The notes under the pieces were generated by a model that was not told the DNA's origin, searched no databases, and saw only the letters and a list, made by a program, of their open reading frames with translations. The position numbers and the translations under genes were made by a program. From the NCBI GenBank assembly GCA_017541275.1, contig JAFXZM010000032.1, positions 1-49,594 of the forward strand: 49,594 bases of DNA, written 5' to 3'. Positions 31,319 to 39,647 of this stretch are shown here, in pieces; position 1 is the stretch's first letter; every line of letters starts with the position of its first letter. The stretch is from Oscillospiraceae bacterium (GTDB lineage Bacteria; Bacillota; Clostridia; Oscillospirales; Ruminococcaceae).

Positions 31319-32554
31319 ATGAATTCGGAACAGAATACAGTACAGCGGCATACGCCTGAGACACTGAAAGAGATTGGACAGACAAAACTTGCAGCGTATA
31401 TCGAGGCACAGGGTGCAGCGCAGCAGGAGCAGATTCTGGCGCAGCTTGCCGAGCTTGATCTGTCGGTGCTGGATGCCGGAGCGGCAGAGGAGGCGCGCGG
31501 TATATTTTCACCGCTTCAGGCAATGACCCGTGCAGAGATCAGCCGTCAGCGCGCCCGGTATACAGAGGCGGGCCTTGCAGCGATCCGGGCAGGCAAGGTC
31601 GGCGCAGTGATGCTTGCCGGCGGGCAGGGGAGCCGTCTGGGCTTTGAGAAGCCAAAGGGCATGTACAACATCGGCGAGACCCGCACCCTGTATATTTTTG
31701 AATGTCAGATCCGGAATCTCATGGAGGTGACGGAGCAGGCGGGCGCATGGGTACCGCTTTTCATCATGACAAGCGAGGATAACTGGGCGGATACCCGTCA
31801 ATTCTTTGCGGAGCAGGATTATTTCGGATATAATCCGGAGTATATCCGCTTTTTCAGGCAGGAGCAGCTTCCGGCAGTCGATCTGGACGGACAGCTTATG
31901 CTGAACCCGTCCGGCATGGTGCTCACAGCCCCGAACGGCAACGGCGGCTGGTATGCGTCCATGGAGCGGAACGGAATGCTGGAGAGCATCCGTGCTGCCG
32001 GGATTGAGTGGCTGAATGTGTTTGCGGTAGACAATGTGCTTCAGCGGATTGCCGATCCGTGCTTTGTCGGAGCGGTGATCGAATCGGGACGGGAGAGCGG
32101 TGCGAAGGTTGTTGCGAAGGCTGCACCGGACGAGCGAGTCGGCGTGCTTTGTCTGGAGGACGGCCGCCCGTCGATCGTGGAATATTTTGAAATGACGGAC
32201 GAAATGCGGACGCTCCGTGAGCCGGACGGCACACTTTCCTATAATTACGGCGTGATTCTGAACTATCTGTTCCGTGTCGATTGTCTGGACCGCACGCTTG
32301 GGGTCAGCCTGCCGCTGCACCGTGCCTGCAAAAAGCTCCGGTGCATGGAGCCGGACGGGACAGTGGTTGTCCCGGAGGAACCGAACGGCTATAAATTTGA
32401 GACACTGGCACTTGATCTGGTGCGCCTTCAGGAAAGCTGTCTGGCATATGAGGTTGACCGCAGCAGGGAGTTTGCACCGGTGAAGAATAAAACCGGTGTG
32501 GATTCCGCAGAGAGCGCGCAGCGGCTGCTGCGTCTGAACGGATACGTGCTTTGA
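31319..32554 (+). CDS. UDPGP-family UDP-sugar pyrophosphorylase, UAP1-like
   Basis: A 411-residue cytoplasmic nucleotidyltransferase that joins UTP with a sugar 1-phosphate. It belongs to the eukaryote-like UDPGP family rather than the bacterial GlmU/GalU types: MLAGGQGSRLGFEKPKGMY (nucleotide loop, about 98-116), APNGNGGWYASM (base/sugar binding), FAVDNVLQRIADP (Asp for metal), VEYFEM, and FAPVKNKTGVDS near the C-terminus with the catalytic-type Lys. These match UDP-N-acetylhexosamine pyrophosphorylases (UAP1/AGX) most closely; UDP-glucose or broad UDP-sugar activity is possible. AAGGAGG lies 7 bases before the ATG. It is monocistronic with a strong promoter. Together with the HexNAc 1-kinase at 2420 it could complete a salvage route to UDP-HexNAc. 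Confidence 0.88.
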   Translation: MNSEQNTVQRHTPETLKEIGQTKLAAYIEAQGAAQQEQILAQLAELDLSVLDAGAAEEARGIFSPLQAMTRAEISRQRARYTEAGLAAIRAGKVGAVMLAGGQGSRLGFEKPKGMYNIGETRTLYIFECQIRNLMEVTEQAGAWVPLFIMTSEDNWADTRQFFAEQDYFGYNPEYIRFFRQEQLPAVDLDGQLMLNPSGMVLTAPNGNGGWYASMERNGMLESIRAAGIEWLNVFAVDNVLQRIADPCFVGAVIESGRESGAKVVAKAAPDERVGVLCLEDGRPSIVEYFEMTDEMRTLREPDGTLSYNYGVILNYLFRVDCLDRTLGVSLPLHRACKKLRCMEPDGTVVVPEEPNGYKFETLALDLVRLQESCLAYEVDRSREFAPVKNKTGVDSAESAQRLLRLNGYVL

Positions 32555-32841
32555 TCCAGACTCATTAGATTCTCCCCCACATTCCGCGCTGCGCTGATAT
32601 CAAAGCTTTATGCCATAGTATTACTGAATTCTTTTCGGAATTACTATGGCATTTCTGCAGCCTTTTCAGCAGCAGGTATCGACAATTTCATTGAAAAACT
32701 GAATGACTGAATTCTGATGAATTTCAGCAGATGCATCAGCATACTGTCCCTGAGCAATTTGTTGCGCTCAGGGGCAGTATTTCTGTATGGGAATTTTAAT
32801 CCGGGATTTGTGTTCAGGCTGTATCTGTTCTGCGGTTTTCA
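32555..32841. other. intergenic region with two large stem-loops
   Basis: No gene is visible. An inverted repeat at 32610-32652 (atgccatagta.../...tactatggcat) is followed by tttctg, and a 15-bp stem at 32741-32780 (atactgtccctgagc/gctcaggggcagtat, one G-T pair) is followed by tttctg. Either may terminate the pyrophosphorylase transcript; neither has a long T run. Confidence 0.6.
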
Positions 32842-32870
32842 TTGCCATTTTTGATGCGGTATGGTATAAT
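32842..32870 (+). promoter_or_regulatory. SigA-type promoter upstream of ECF module 1
   Basis: TTGCCA (32842-32847) and a perfect TATAAT (32865-32870) with an extended TGG and a 17-base spacer. It lies upstream of the ECF-type promoter motif, giving the operon a basal promoter in addition to an autoregulated one. Confidence 0.75.
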
Positions 32871-32902
32871 AAAGCAGAAGCCGGAAAAATTTTTCCGAAA
32901 TA

Positions 32903-32929
32903 TGTAACCTGCCCGCAGGGATTCCCGTC
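32903..32929 (+). promoter_or_regulatory. putative ECF-type autoregulated promoter, module 1
   Basis: TGTAACC (32903-32909), exactly 16 bases, CGTC (32926-32929), 67 bases from the -35 to the sigma ATG. The AAC core and CGTC box match the general ECF promoter style (known for SigW-like factors). The same layout recurs at 46063-46089 and, with an altered -10, at 43754-43780. Confidence 0.65.
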
Positions 32930-32969
32930 GTAATGAGTAGGGACAGGTCAGCGAAAGGAGGCACACTGC

Positions 32970-33524
32970 ATGGATGACTGCGAAATCATTGAGCTGTTCT
33001 TTCAGCGCGATGAACGGGCACTGTCAGAAACCTCCGGCCGCTACGGCGGCATGTGCTGCCGGCTGGCCAAACGGATTCTCGGCTCACAGGAGGATGCCGA
33101 GGAATGCTGCAACGATGTGCTTCTCAAGCTCTGGAACGCCATTCCCCCGGACAGACCGCAGCGCTTTGCCGCGTATCTGGTCCGTGTCGTCCGAAACACC
33201 GCGCTTGACCTCTATGAGAAGCTCCATGCCGCAAAGCGCGGCGGTACGCAGACTGCCGTTGCACTCGACGAGCTCGCGGAATGCCTCCCCGCGCCCGATG
33301 ATGTCGAGGAGGCGCAGTCCGCCGCCGAAACAGGCGAAATGCTCAACCGCTTTCTTGCCGATCTGCCCGACCAGACACGCAATATCTTTGTTCTGCGCTA
33401 TGTATATCTCATGCCGGTCAAGGATATTGCTGCGAAAACCGGCGTATCTGTCAGCAAGGTCAAGGTCGTGCTGCACAGAACGCGCAATGCCCTCAAAAAA
33501 TGGATGGGAGGTGAAATCCCATGA
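32970..33524 (+). CDS. ECF-type RNA polymerase sigma factor, module 1
   Basis: A 184-residue group 4 sigma factor with only regions 2 and 4. Region 2 (about 20-90) has RILGSQEDAEECCNDVLLKLWN and the AYLVRVVRNTALD helix that reads the -10 box. Region 4 (about 125-178) has LPDQTRNIFVLRYVYLMPVKDIAAKTGVSVSKVKVVLHRTR with the helix-turn-helix. AAAGGAGG precedes the ATG. The stop overlaps the next gene by 4 bases (ATGA). It has no C-terminal extension, so control must come from the membrane partner. Strongly similar to the sigma factors at 43823 and 46128, including the DAEE-NDVLL block. Target promoters are unknown but its own upstream motif is a candidate. Confidence 0.95.
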   Translation: MDDCEIIELFFQRDERALSETSGRYGGMCCRLAKRILGSQEDAEECCNDVLLKLWNAIPPDRPQRFAAYLVRVVRNTALDLYEKLHAAKRGGTQTAVALDELAECLPAPDDVEEAQSAAETGEMLNRFLADLPDQTRNIFVLRYVYLMPVKDIAAKTGVSVSKVKVVLHRTRNALKKWMGGEIP

Positions 33525-34618
33525 ATGCAAAGACACTTCTGCGGGGATTCAGTGAAATTGACCCGCGCTATCTCGAAGCCGCTATGCAGGCGGGCGCTGA
33601 TGCAGAGGGCGAACCGGAGACCGGTGCCAAAGCGCATGCCAAATCTCCGCCGGAGGCGGAAGCGATGCCTGTTGTGACGGTTCACCGCAATGTCGGAAAA
33701 CGGCTGCGGATTGCCGGATGGGCGGCAGCAGCGGCATGTCTGCTGCTGGTCGGCGGCGCAATGCTGCATCTGCGGCAGTCCGCGAAGGAAAATGTGCTGA
33801 TCCCGCCGGCCTCACAGGACGATCTGTATGTCGAGATCACCGGCACCGCCGCGACTGCGCTGACAACCGTGTCCGCACAGACCGTGACTACGCACACAAC
33901 GGCTGCCGGTCATATTGTTTCGACCGCCGGAACGCTTCCCCCGGAGGACGAATTCACACCGAGTGAGCCGCCGCAGCCGGCTTTCACAGAAGGCAGCACT
34001 GCGGCACAGACTGTTCTGACACAGACAGCCGTGCAGACAGCCCTGACGGACGGTGAGACTGCGCCGTCTGCCGAAACGCGGGCAACAGAAGATGCAGGTG
34101 TGCATCCATTCCGGCCCGGTACTGCGTATGCGGGACAGATGCCTGTTCTGGTTGCAATGGCAGACCGCAGCGGCACATTGCCCGGCGGCATGCAGTTTGA
34201 GGCGGTGAATGATGCACAGGCGGTTTTGCAGTATCTTGCCGGGGATGATCCGGCCGTAACTGTCGGCGAAGGACAAAAGGACAGCAGCACCGCAGATTTC
34301 ATCATGCGTTCACCCGAAATGCTGCGCGTCTGCTGGCAGACCGCCGATCACCGCTGGGAGGAATACGGCGTTCAGAGTGCCGTGCTCGATGCAGACGGCG
34401 TGCTGCACCTCAGCGTTTGTATGTATTCCGGCGGCGGGCAGACAGAAACAGCCCCCTGGATCTATGAAACCGCACTGCTCTTTGCCGGCGGTTCCATGCC
34501 GGCAATTCGTGACGTTCAGCTCGATCTGCAATACTTTGAGGAGCAGAACGGCATTTCGCAGTGGCTCGCATTCAATGCGGCACTTCAGGACGATGTTCAG
34601 ATTCAATATGCACAGTAA
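33521..34618 (+). CDS. single-pass membrane partner (anti-sigma-like) of ECF module 1
   Basis: A 365-residue protein. The cytoplasmic part (1-60) begins MNAKTLLRGFSEIDPRYLEAA, the motif shared with the partners at 44377 and 46685. One membrane helix spans about 64-84 (AGWAAAAACLLLVGGAML) with basic residues on the inner side. Outside is a Thr/Ala-rich linker (about 100-190), then a compact C-terminal domain (about 195-365) I cannot assign, with TLPGGMQFEAVNDAQAVLQYL and beta-type segments. There is no zinc-binding HxxxCxxC anti-sigma motif. Overlap with the sigma gene implies equal synthesis and a regulatory role; anti-sigma function is inferred. The gene is 31 bases before the dockerin protein. 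Confidence 0.75.
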   Translation: MNAKTLLRGFSEIDPRYLEAAMQAGADAEGEPETGAKAHAKSPPEAEAMPVVTVHRNVGKRLRIAGWAAAAACLLLVGGAMLHLRQSAKENVLIPPASQDDLYVEITGTAATALTTVSAQTVTTHTTAAGHIVSTAGTLPPEDEFTPSEPPQPAFTEGSTAAQTVLTQTAVQTALTDGETAPSAETRATEDAGVHPFRPGTAYAGQMPVLVAMADRSGTLPGGMQFEAVNDAQAVLQYLAGDDPAVTVGEGQKDSSTADFIMRSPEMLRVCWQTADHRWEEYGVQSAVLDADGVLHLSVCMYSGGGQTETAPWIYETALLFAGGSMPAIRDVQLDLQYFEEQNGISQWLAFNAALQDDVQIQYAQ

Positions 34619-34649
34619 AAAATCTCAATATGAAACGGAGGTCATTCAA

Positions 34650-37600
34650 ATGAAACACTATATGAGAATTCTGGCCGGACTCGGCAGCCTTGCAATTCTG
34701 ATGCAGAACGGAGCGGCATTCCCTGCGGTGCCCCGCATCACTGCACAGGCCGCATCGGTCGAATCCATGCATCTTCGTGTATTTACCTACGATTTCGGCA
34801 GCTTTCAGGCGCTTTATGATACCGTATCAAAAAAATGGTACGATACGGAGGGCAATCCGCTGGAGGCTGAGAGTAAAAATGAGCAGTCAGCGCGGTTCAA
34901 CGGGCAGGATGTGACCGTCAACCTCACCACCGGAAATGTCGTTGACAGCATGGGCGGCGAGCTGCCGGCGCTGAGTCAGTGCGTCGCGGACTACCTCGGC
35001 CGCACCGATGAATGGATTTCCTATGCGCCGCAGTATTACGACAAGGCGCAGCAGCGGTATGTAGATGTTCCGAAGCCGGAGCAGTTTCCGCTGAGCTTCC
35101 GCTTCGATCAGGAAAGTGATAAATTTGCCTGCAATCTCTATTTCGGCGATCAGTTCTACTGCACGCTGGCCTATCAGCAGCAGGGCTATGCAGCGGAGGC
35201 TGCCGTGCTGGGCGAGCGCACGACCGCGCGGTCATTGCCGTTTACCGATATCGGCGACACGACCCTTGACGGCGAGGTCAATGTCTGCGATGCCGTGCTG
35301 ACCTGCCGCACCGTCGGCGATGAGGTGGATGTGCCGATCACCGAGCTCGGCCGCGAGCTTGCAGACGCAAACAAGGACGGCAAGGTCGATGCCGAGGATA
35401 CCTCGACCATGATGTTCCGGCTCGCGGGCATTGACCCGGTGGCCAGACGCTATCCCGATATCATTGATACATGGGCGGAGATCCGCACATCCCAACAGCT
35501 TCAGATTCCGGTGAATGAAATGTATGCAATGGCGGAGAAATCCGGCAATCAGCTCGACAGCGGCGCGGCCTACACCGGCGGATTCGCATGTGCCTCATCT
35601 CTGTCGGCGGCGGGCGATGAGCAGGCCACATCGGAGATTGTCTACTATTACCGCGCACCGGATGCGACGCCTTCCGGCATTTACTGCATCCGGAAAGCAG
35701 AGTTCAACCCGAACAACAGAACTGTTCAGCTTTACATCGGCCGCTGCGAATCCGCAACGACAGATGTTCAGCCGGATGTCAGAAGATTCTCGCTGCTGCT
35801 GCCGGATGAGAAATATGATTTCAGCGGCTGGGATTTCAAGCTCATCGCAGAGGATATGAGCTATAATGCGGTGCAGGCAGCCGCAGATGACCGCAGCGTG
35901 CAGCTCATCAAGAAGGGCACTGCGATGACCGATAAAATCGCTGTCGAAGATGTGCAGCAGACCAGTCCGGATGCGGATTCGGCAGAGGTGTTCGAGTACG
36001 GCGGCATGATCGAAAACGGCGGCGAATTCGAGCTGTACGATGTTGTCCGCACGGACGATTATGACACGCTGAAGCTCTCCTATGTCAATGGAAAATTCAA
36101 AAATGGGACAATCCATATCAACAGCATCGAAATGGATTCCTTCGGCGCATTGGTCGTGCATGCATCCAGACTGCCCTATGACGGCGGAAAACCGAATGCG
36201 GGCGTGCATCTGACCGACATCAGGCTGCAGCACGGCGTCCTCCCGGAGCCGACCGGTGTCCGCTATGTATTTGACGGTACCGATGCGCTGCAGGAGCTGA
36301 CCGCAATCAGCGCTGCAAAGCAGGACAGCAGCACCAGACATGCAATGTTTGCCAGAGCAACGGTCGATGACAATGCAGAGTGCGAGACCATCCGCTCCTG
36401 GCTGGAGGGAGGAACGAACGGCTACTTCGCAACATTCTTCTGCGATGCGCATACCCGCTTGGTGGATGACGAGGATGTTGCAGCACTTCAGGGGCAGTTC
36501 CGAGATTCCGCTTCCGTTTATGTGATGCATGACTGCCAGACACATTATGCGGTCACCGGCGCCGTGCTCGATCAGTTCAACCATACGCTTACGCTGACCG
36601 TCGGCTATTACAACGATCAGAGCGGCTTGGCCTCTGTTGAGCCGATCTTCTCCAGAGTGACGCTCGACTGGCCGCAGTATCGGCTCCAGTGCTCGAATGT
36701 CAAAATGGATGTCCAGTTTGTCAATTACGGCACGGATGAGGAAGCCTTTGAAGCGGCGAGCAAGAGCTATGTCTATATCGAAGATGTGCTCCATGAGAGT
36801 GAAGGCACCGCACAGCATGAGATTCCATGCAGCATCACAGAGGATTGGATGGATTTCCCTGCACCCGGTGATTCAGAGCCGGCTATGCCTTCTGTCTGGC
36901 AGGTCAGAAATGCAAATGAATACAAGGCATACTGCAAGGCGTTCGGCCTTGAGGAAAATGCCGATACCGCAGAGCGCCTCAAAACCAAGGACCTCATTTT
37001 CGTCAGAGCAACGGATTCCCCCTGCCAGCAGGAGCGTCTGAGCCGCGTGCATGTGTCCTATGACGGAACACTGGCAATGTATATCGCGCAGTGGGGTCTG
37101 GAGGATGTCTGCTATGAGATCGGTCTCCCGTCGGTCTACACGATCGAAACCGCGAAGGGCGCGATGCCGACCGTCGGAAAGGTGAAGATCAGCTATCTGA
37201 ATTATACCAGCAGCGTCACTGAGGGCTACGGTGCCGATCATATGCGCTTTGTCCTCGAAAACTGGAACAAGGCTGACAGCATCACCTATTCTGAGCCGGT
37301 TGTGCCGAGAGAATGGCTGCTTGGGGATACGGCGGTCGAGAGCCCGCAGATGTGGTATGAAACATCCGAAACCCTGCAAAGCAGCAAGGCCAATGCGGCG
37401 GCAGGCTATGTGCTGACAGACCCCGAAGAAATCGCGGAGCAGCTCACACTCTGCGGCGAAAATGCAGCAGACTGGGATATTTCCGGCTGTGATATGCTGG
37501 TGCTGAGCGTCAACGGCCTGAACACGGGCGTTCTGCCGGCACTGAAGTCCGCAGAGATCGACTGCCCGAGCGGCAGGCTCAATGCCGAAATGGTCACGTA

Positions 37601-38720
37601 TCTTCCGCAGGAAAGCGCACAGAATCGCCTCTGTGCCGTGAATATGTGCTTCCTGATTGAAAAGGACAAGCTGCCGGACTTCAGTTCCGTGAATGTGAAT
37701 GTCACCGCTGCAAGCGATGCTTATACCGTGCAGTCCGCGCAGAAAACCAAACTCACGATCTCCGCAGTACCGAACAGCAATGCCGGCCGGCAGGCTGCCG
37801 TGCTCACCGGAGCGCCGGTCAGCAGAACGCTGCCCATGGCGGACGATTATCCGGCAGCACCGATCACCGATGCATCACTGATTATTGACAAAACTGCGGT
37901 CGAAGAGCTGATAAAGGGCGGCGGCTGGAACAGCGATGCAATAAAATCCCTTGACCCGCAGAAAACGTCGCTGCTGCTCGTGTCAGTACCGAATTCCTAT
38001 CAGCAGATTCACATTGAGAAAGCGTCCTGTGCGTCTGACGGTCAGATCTGGCTGGAAATCGGCGGCTGCGGCAAAGCAGAAAACCACACGACAGAATTCT
38101 GTCTTGCACTCCCGTCCAACCAGACGGTTGTCAGCTATGCATCGGATACTGTTATCGTTTCCGATCATAACTACGGTGATGCCGAAAGCATCGAATACCG
38201 CATGACTGAGCCGCGCAGCCTGACCGTTTCTGAGGCAAAGAGCTCTGAGCTGGAAATCATCGGCGATCAGGCGGGCTGGTTTGAGTCCGCTGATTCCGCC
38301 GCAGAAGCGGAAAAACCGGCATATGAGGTCATCAAGGCCGTTGACAATGAGCGCGAAAAGCAGGAAGATCTGCTGAAGGCTGCCGGGCTTCCGGTTCCGG
38401 AGCAGCCGCTCGACCTGCTTGTGCTGCGGATTCCGATGAACTGCGGCGGCAATCAAGCCGGTGTGCAAAGCCTGTTCCTGCGCGACGACTACGTCCTGCG
38501 TGCGAATGTGGGAATTTATACCGGAGAGATGCAGTATACTGCTATGACCCACATGACGATTGTGATTCCCGTTCATCAGGGCATGCTGGATCCGATGGAG
38601 GATGTTGAATTCGGTATTTCCAAATTCTGCTGGGATAGCTGGAACCGGGATCTGTCAGAGCAGCTTTTCCGGGAATCGCTGCCGGAAAAACTGTCAATCA
38701 ACACGCTTGAGGGCTTCTGA
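34650..38720 (+). CDS. large secreted protein with an internal dockerin and repeated modules
   Basis: A 1,356-residue exported protein, third gene of the ECF module 1 operon. I chose ATG at 34650 because AACGGAGG lies 7 bases upstream; the in-frame start at 34377 lies inside the preceding gene. The signal peptide covers about 1-35 (MRILAGLGSLAILMQ...AQAAS). Residues 203-262 are a type I-like dockerin: DTTLDGEVNVCDAVL and DANKDGKVDAEDT give two calcium-binding repeats. Dockerins normally sit at an end; here over 1,000 residues follow. That part looks like about seven degenerate modules spaced ~155 residues, each a helical stretch followed by a strand such as LLVLSV/LLLVSV/LLVLRI. No catalytic domain or carbohydrate-binding module is recognised. 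Dockerin means attachment to a cohesin scaffold; the rest may be structural, adhesive or an inhibitor-type part. Confidence 0.85.
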   Translation: MKHYMRILAGLGSLAILMQNGAAFPAVPRITAQAASVESMHLRVFTYDFGSFQALYDTVSKKWYDTEGNPLEAESKNEQSARFNGQDVTVNLTTGNVVDSMGGELPALSQCVADYLGRTDEWISYAPQYYDKAQQRYVDVPKPEQFPLSFRFDQESDKFACNLYFGDQFYCTLAYQQQGYAAEAAVLGERTTARSLPFTDIGDTTLDGEVNVCDAVLTCRTVGDEVDVPITELGRELADANKDGKVDAEDTSTMMFRLAGIDPVARRYPDIIDTWAEIRTSQQLQIPVNEMYAMAEKSGNQLDSGAAYTGGFACASSLSAAGDEQATSEIVYYYRAPDATPSGIYCIRKAEFNPNNRTVQLYIGRCESATTDVQPDVRRFSLLLPDEKYDFSGWDFKLIAEDMSYNAVQAAADDRSVQLIKKGTAMTDKIAVEDVQQTSPDADSAEVFEYGGMIENGGEFELYDVVRTDDYDTLKLSYVNGKFKNGTIHINSIEMDSFGALVVHASRLPYDGGKPNAGVHLTDIRLQHGVLPEPTGVRYVFDGTDALQELTAISAAKQDSSTRHAMFARATVDDNAECETIRSWLEGGTNGYFATFFCDAHTRLVDDEDVAALQGQFRDSASVYVMHDCQTHYAVTGAVLDQFNHTLTLTVGYYNDQSGLASVEPIFSRVTLDWPQYRLQCSNVKMDVQFVNYGTDEEAFEAASKSYVYIEDVLHESEGTAQHEIPCSITEDWMDFPAPGDSEPAMPSVWQVRNANEYKAYCKAFGLEENADTAERLKTKDLIFVRATDSPCQQERLSRVHVSYDGTLAMYIAQWGLEDVCYEIGLPSVYTIETAKGAMPTVGKVKISYLNYTSSVTEGYGADHMRFVLENWNKADSITYSEPVVPREWLLGDTAVESPQMWYETSETLQSSKANAAAGYVLTDPEEIAEQLTLCGENAADWDISGCDMLVLSVNGLNTGVLPALKSAEIDCPSGRLNAEMVTYLPQESAQNRLCAVNMCFLIEKDKLPDFSSVNVNVTAASDAYTVQSAQKTKLTISAVPNSNAGRQAAVLTGAPVSRTLPMADDYPAAPITDASLIIDKTAVEELIKGGGWNSDAIKSLDPQKTSLLLVSVPNSYQQIHIEKASCASDGQIWLEIGGCGKAENHTTEFCLALPSNQTVVSYASDTVIVSDHNYGDAESIEYRMTEPRSLTVSEAKSSELEIIGDQAGWFESADSAAEAEKPAYEVIKAVDNEREKQEDLLKAAGLPVPEQPLDLLVLRIPMNCGGNQAGVQSLFLRDDYVLRANVGIYTGEMQYTAMTHMTIVIPVHQGMLDPMEDVEFGISKFCWDSWNRDLSEQLFRESLPEKLSINTLEGF

Positions 38721-38740
38721 TGAAAACAGCATAATACAAA

Positions 38741-38768
38741 GAGGGACACCCATTTTCGGGTGTCCCTC
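38741..38768 (+). terminator. hairpin after the dockerin protein gene
   Basis: Perfect 11-bp stem gagggacaccc/gggtgtccctc, 20 bases after the stop. The following cgcttgtc is only weakly T-rich, so it may need the next hairpin to act. Confidence 0.65.
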
Positions 38769-38786
38769 CGCTTGTCGATAAAGGAA

Positions 38787-38812
38787 CGGGGCATCCGAAA
38801 CCGGATACCCCG
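38787..38812. terminator. hairpin shared by dockerin and ptsH transcripts
   Basis: Stem cggggcatccg/cggataccccg with one mismatch. Followed by ctttatatac on + and by ttcctttatc on -, about 85 bases after the ptsH stop on the minus strand. Likely a bidirectional terminator. Confidence 0.7.
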
Positions 38813-38896
38813 CTTTATATACGGTAAATGCATATCCGCAGCCCGTCAGGGGAAACTGCTTATCTTGCAGCCTGCCGATCAGGACTGCGCTTTGTG

Positions 38897-39169
38897 TTAC
38901 CGGCTCTCGTCGCTGAAGCCGCTGTCTACCAGTTCAACCAGCGATGCGACTGCCTGCTCCTCGTCGGTGCCGTCCGCGATGATGCGGATTGCGGTGCCGC
39001 CGACAATGCCAAGCGACAGAATACCGAGCAGAGACTTCGCATTTACGCGGCGCTCCTCCTTCTCGATCCAGATTGCAGAGCGGAACTCATTTGCCTTCTG
39101 GATGAAGAATGTTGCAGGACGAGCGTGCAGACCCACCTGATTCTGAACCATAACATCTTTGATACACAT
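38897..39169 (-). CDS. ptsH: phosphocarrier protein HPr
   Basis: A 90-residue HPr. His15 in QVGLHARPATFFIQ is the site phosphorylated by enzyme I, and Ser46 in NAKSLLGILSLGI is the site of HPr kinase used in Gram-positive catabolite control. I chose ATG at 39169 because AGGAGAG lies 7 bases upstream; the longer frame to 39256 runs into the leader. No enzyme I gene is adjacent. In Ruminococcus-type cells HPr may serve mainly in regulation with few PTS transporters; that is inference. The leader is unusually long (about 270 bases). Confidence 0.95.
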   Translation of the reverse strand: MCIKDVMVQNQVGLHARPATFFIQKANEFRSAIWIEKEERRVNAKSLLGILSLGIVGGTAIRIIADGTDEEQAVASLVELVDSGFSDESR

Positions 39170-39448
39170 AAACTTTCTCTCCTTTGAATAATTCATTAAC
39201 CCGATATGCCAAAATAGACGGCTTATGCGGCCTGTTCCGTGGCTGCTCCGCCACACGCGGAAAACAAAGGCATGAATGACAGATGCTGAACGCTGAGTAA
39301 CGGAGAGGCACTGCGGTACTACGCTGCCTGACCAGCCGTATTCGCCGAATTAACGATATGTAATTCTGTTTGTAAATATACATAACGTATACTCACCAAA
39401 TCCCCAACTGCGTTCCGCTCTTTTTTATTTCCACGGAATCATGTTATC
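39170..39448 (-). promoter_or_regulatory. long leader of ptsH without a gene
   Basis: About 270 transcribed bases lie between the promoter and the HPr start. Possible structures include acgttatgta/tacatatcgt (near 39350-39390, one mismatch) and gtggc/gccac (near 39237-39252). I do not recognise a known riboswitch, T-box or RAT-type antiterminator site in it, and no supported ORF. Confidence 0.45.
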
Positions 39449-39477
39449 ATTATACTGTTTTTCTCCTGATTCGTCAA
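39449..39477 (-). promoter_or_regulatory. SigA-type promoter of ptsH
   Basis: On the minus strand TTGACG (39472-39477), 17 bases, TATAAT (39449-39454). Expected start near 39442. Confidence 0.8.
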
Positions 39478-39579
39478 TGTCTTTTCTACACAAAAGCCGC
39501 TCTTTGGAGCAAATTTCTCCCCTATGCTACATTTGAAACGATAGTGCGCCTCTCGGTTTGGGCAGTTTCACGAAAACGG

Positions 39580-39647
39580 ATTGTTGAAAGTGGTTGAAAA
39601 CCTTTGTTTGCGGTGCCGCTTTTCAACAATAGAATTTGTTGAAAGTC
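39580..39647. repeat. cluster of four GTTGAAA/TTTCAAC elements
   Basis: attgttgaaa (39580-39589), ggttgaaaacc (39593-39603 area), cttttcaacaat (39619-39630) and tttgttgaaag (39635-39645) lie within 68 bases, in direct and inverted orientation. Pairing of the first and third would give a hairpin. The cluster lies just past the trmD stop and about 100 bases upstream of the ptsH promoter. Confidence 0.55.

Noticed and set aside
32970-34618. SigI/RsgI pair of the cellulosome type
   Set aside because: The sigma has ECF region 2 and 4 layout and the partner lacks the RsgI N-terminal domain and a carbohydrate-binding module.
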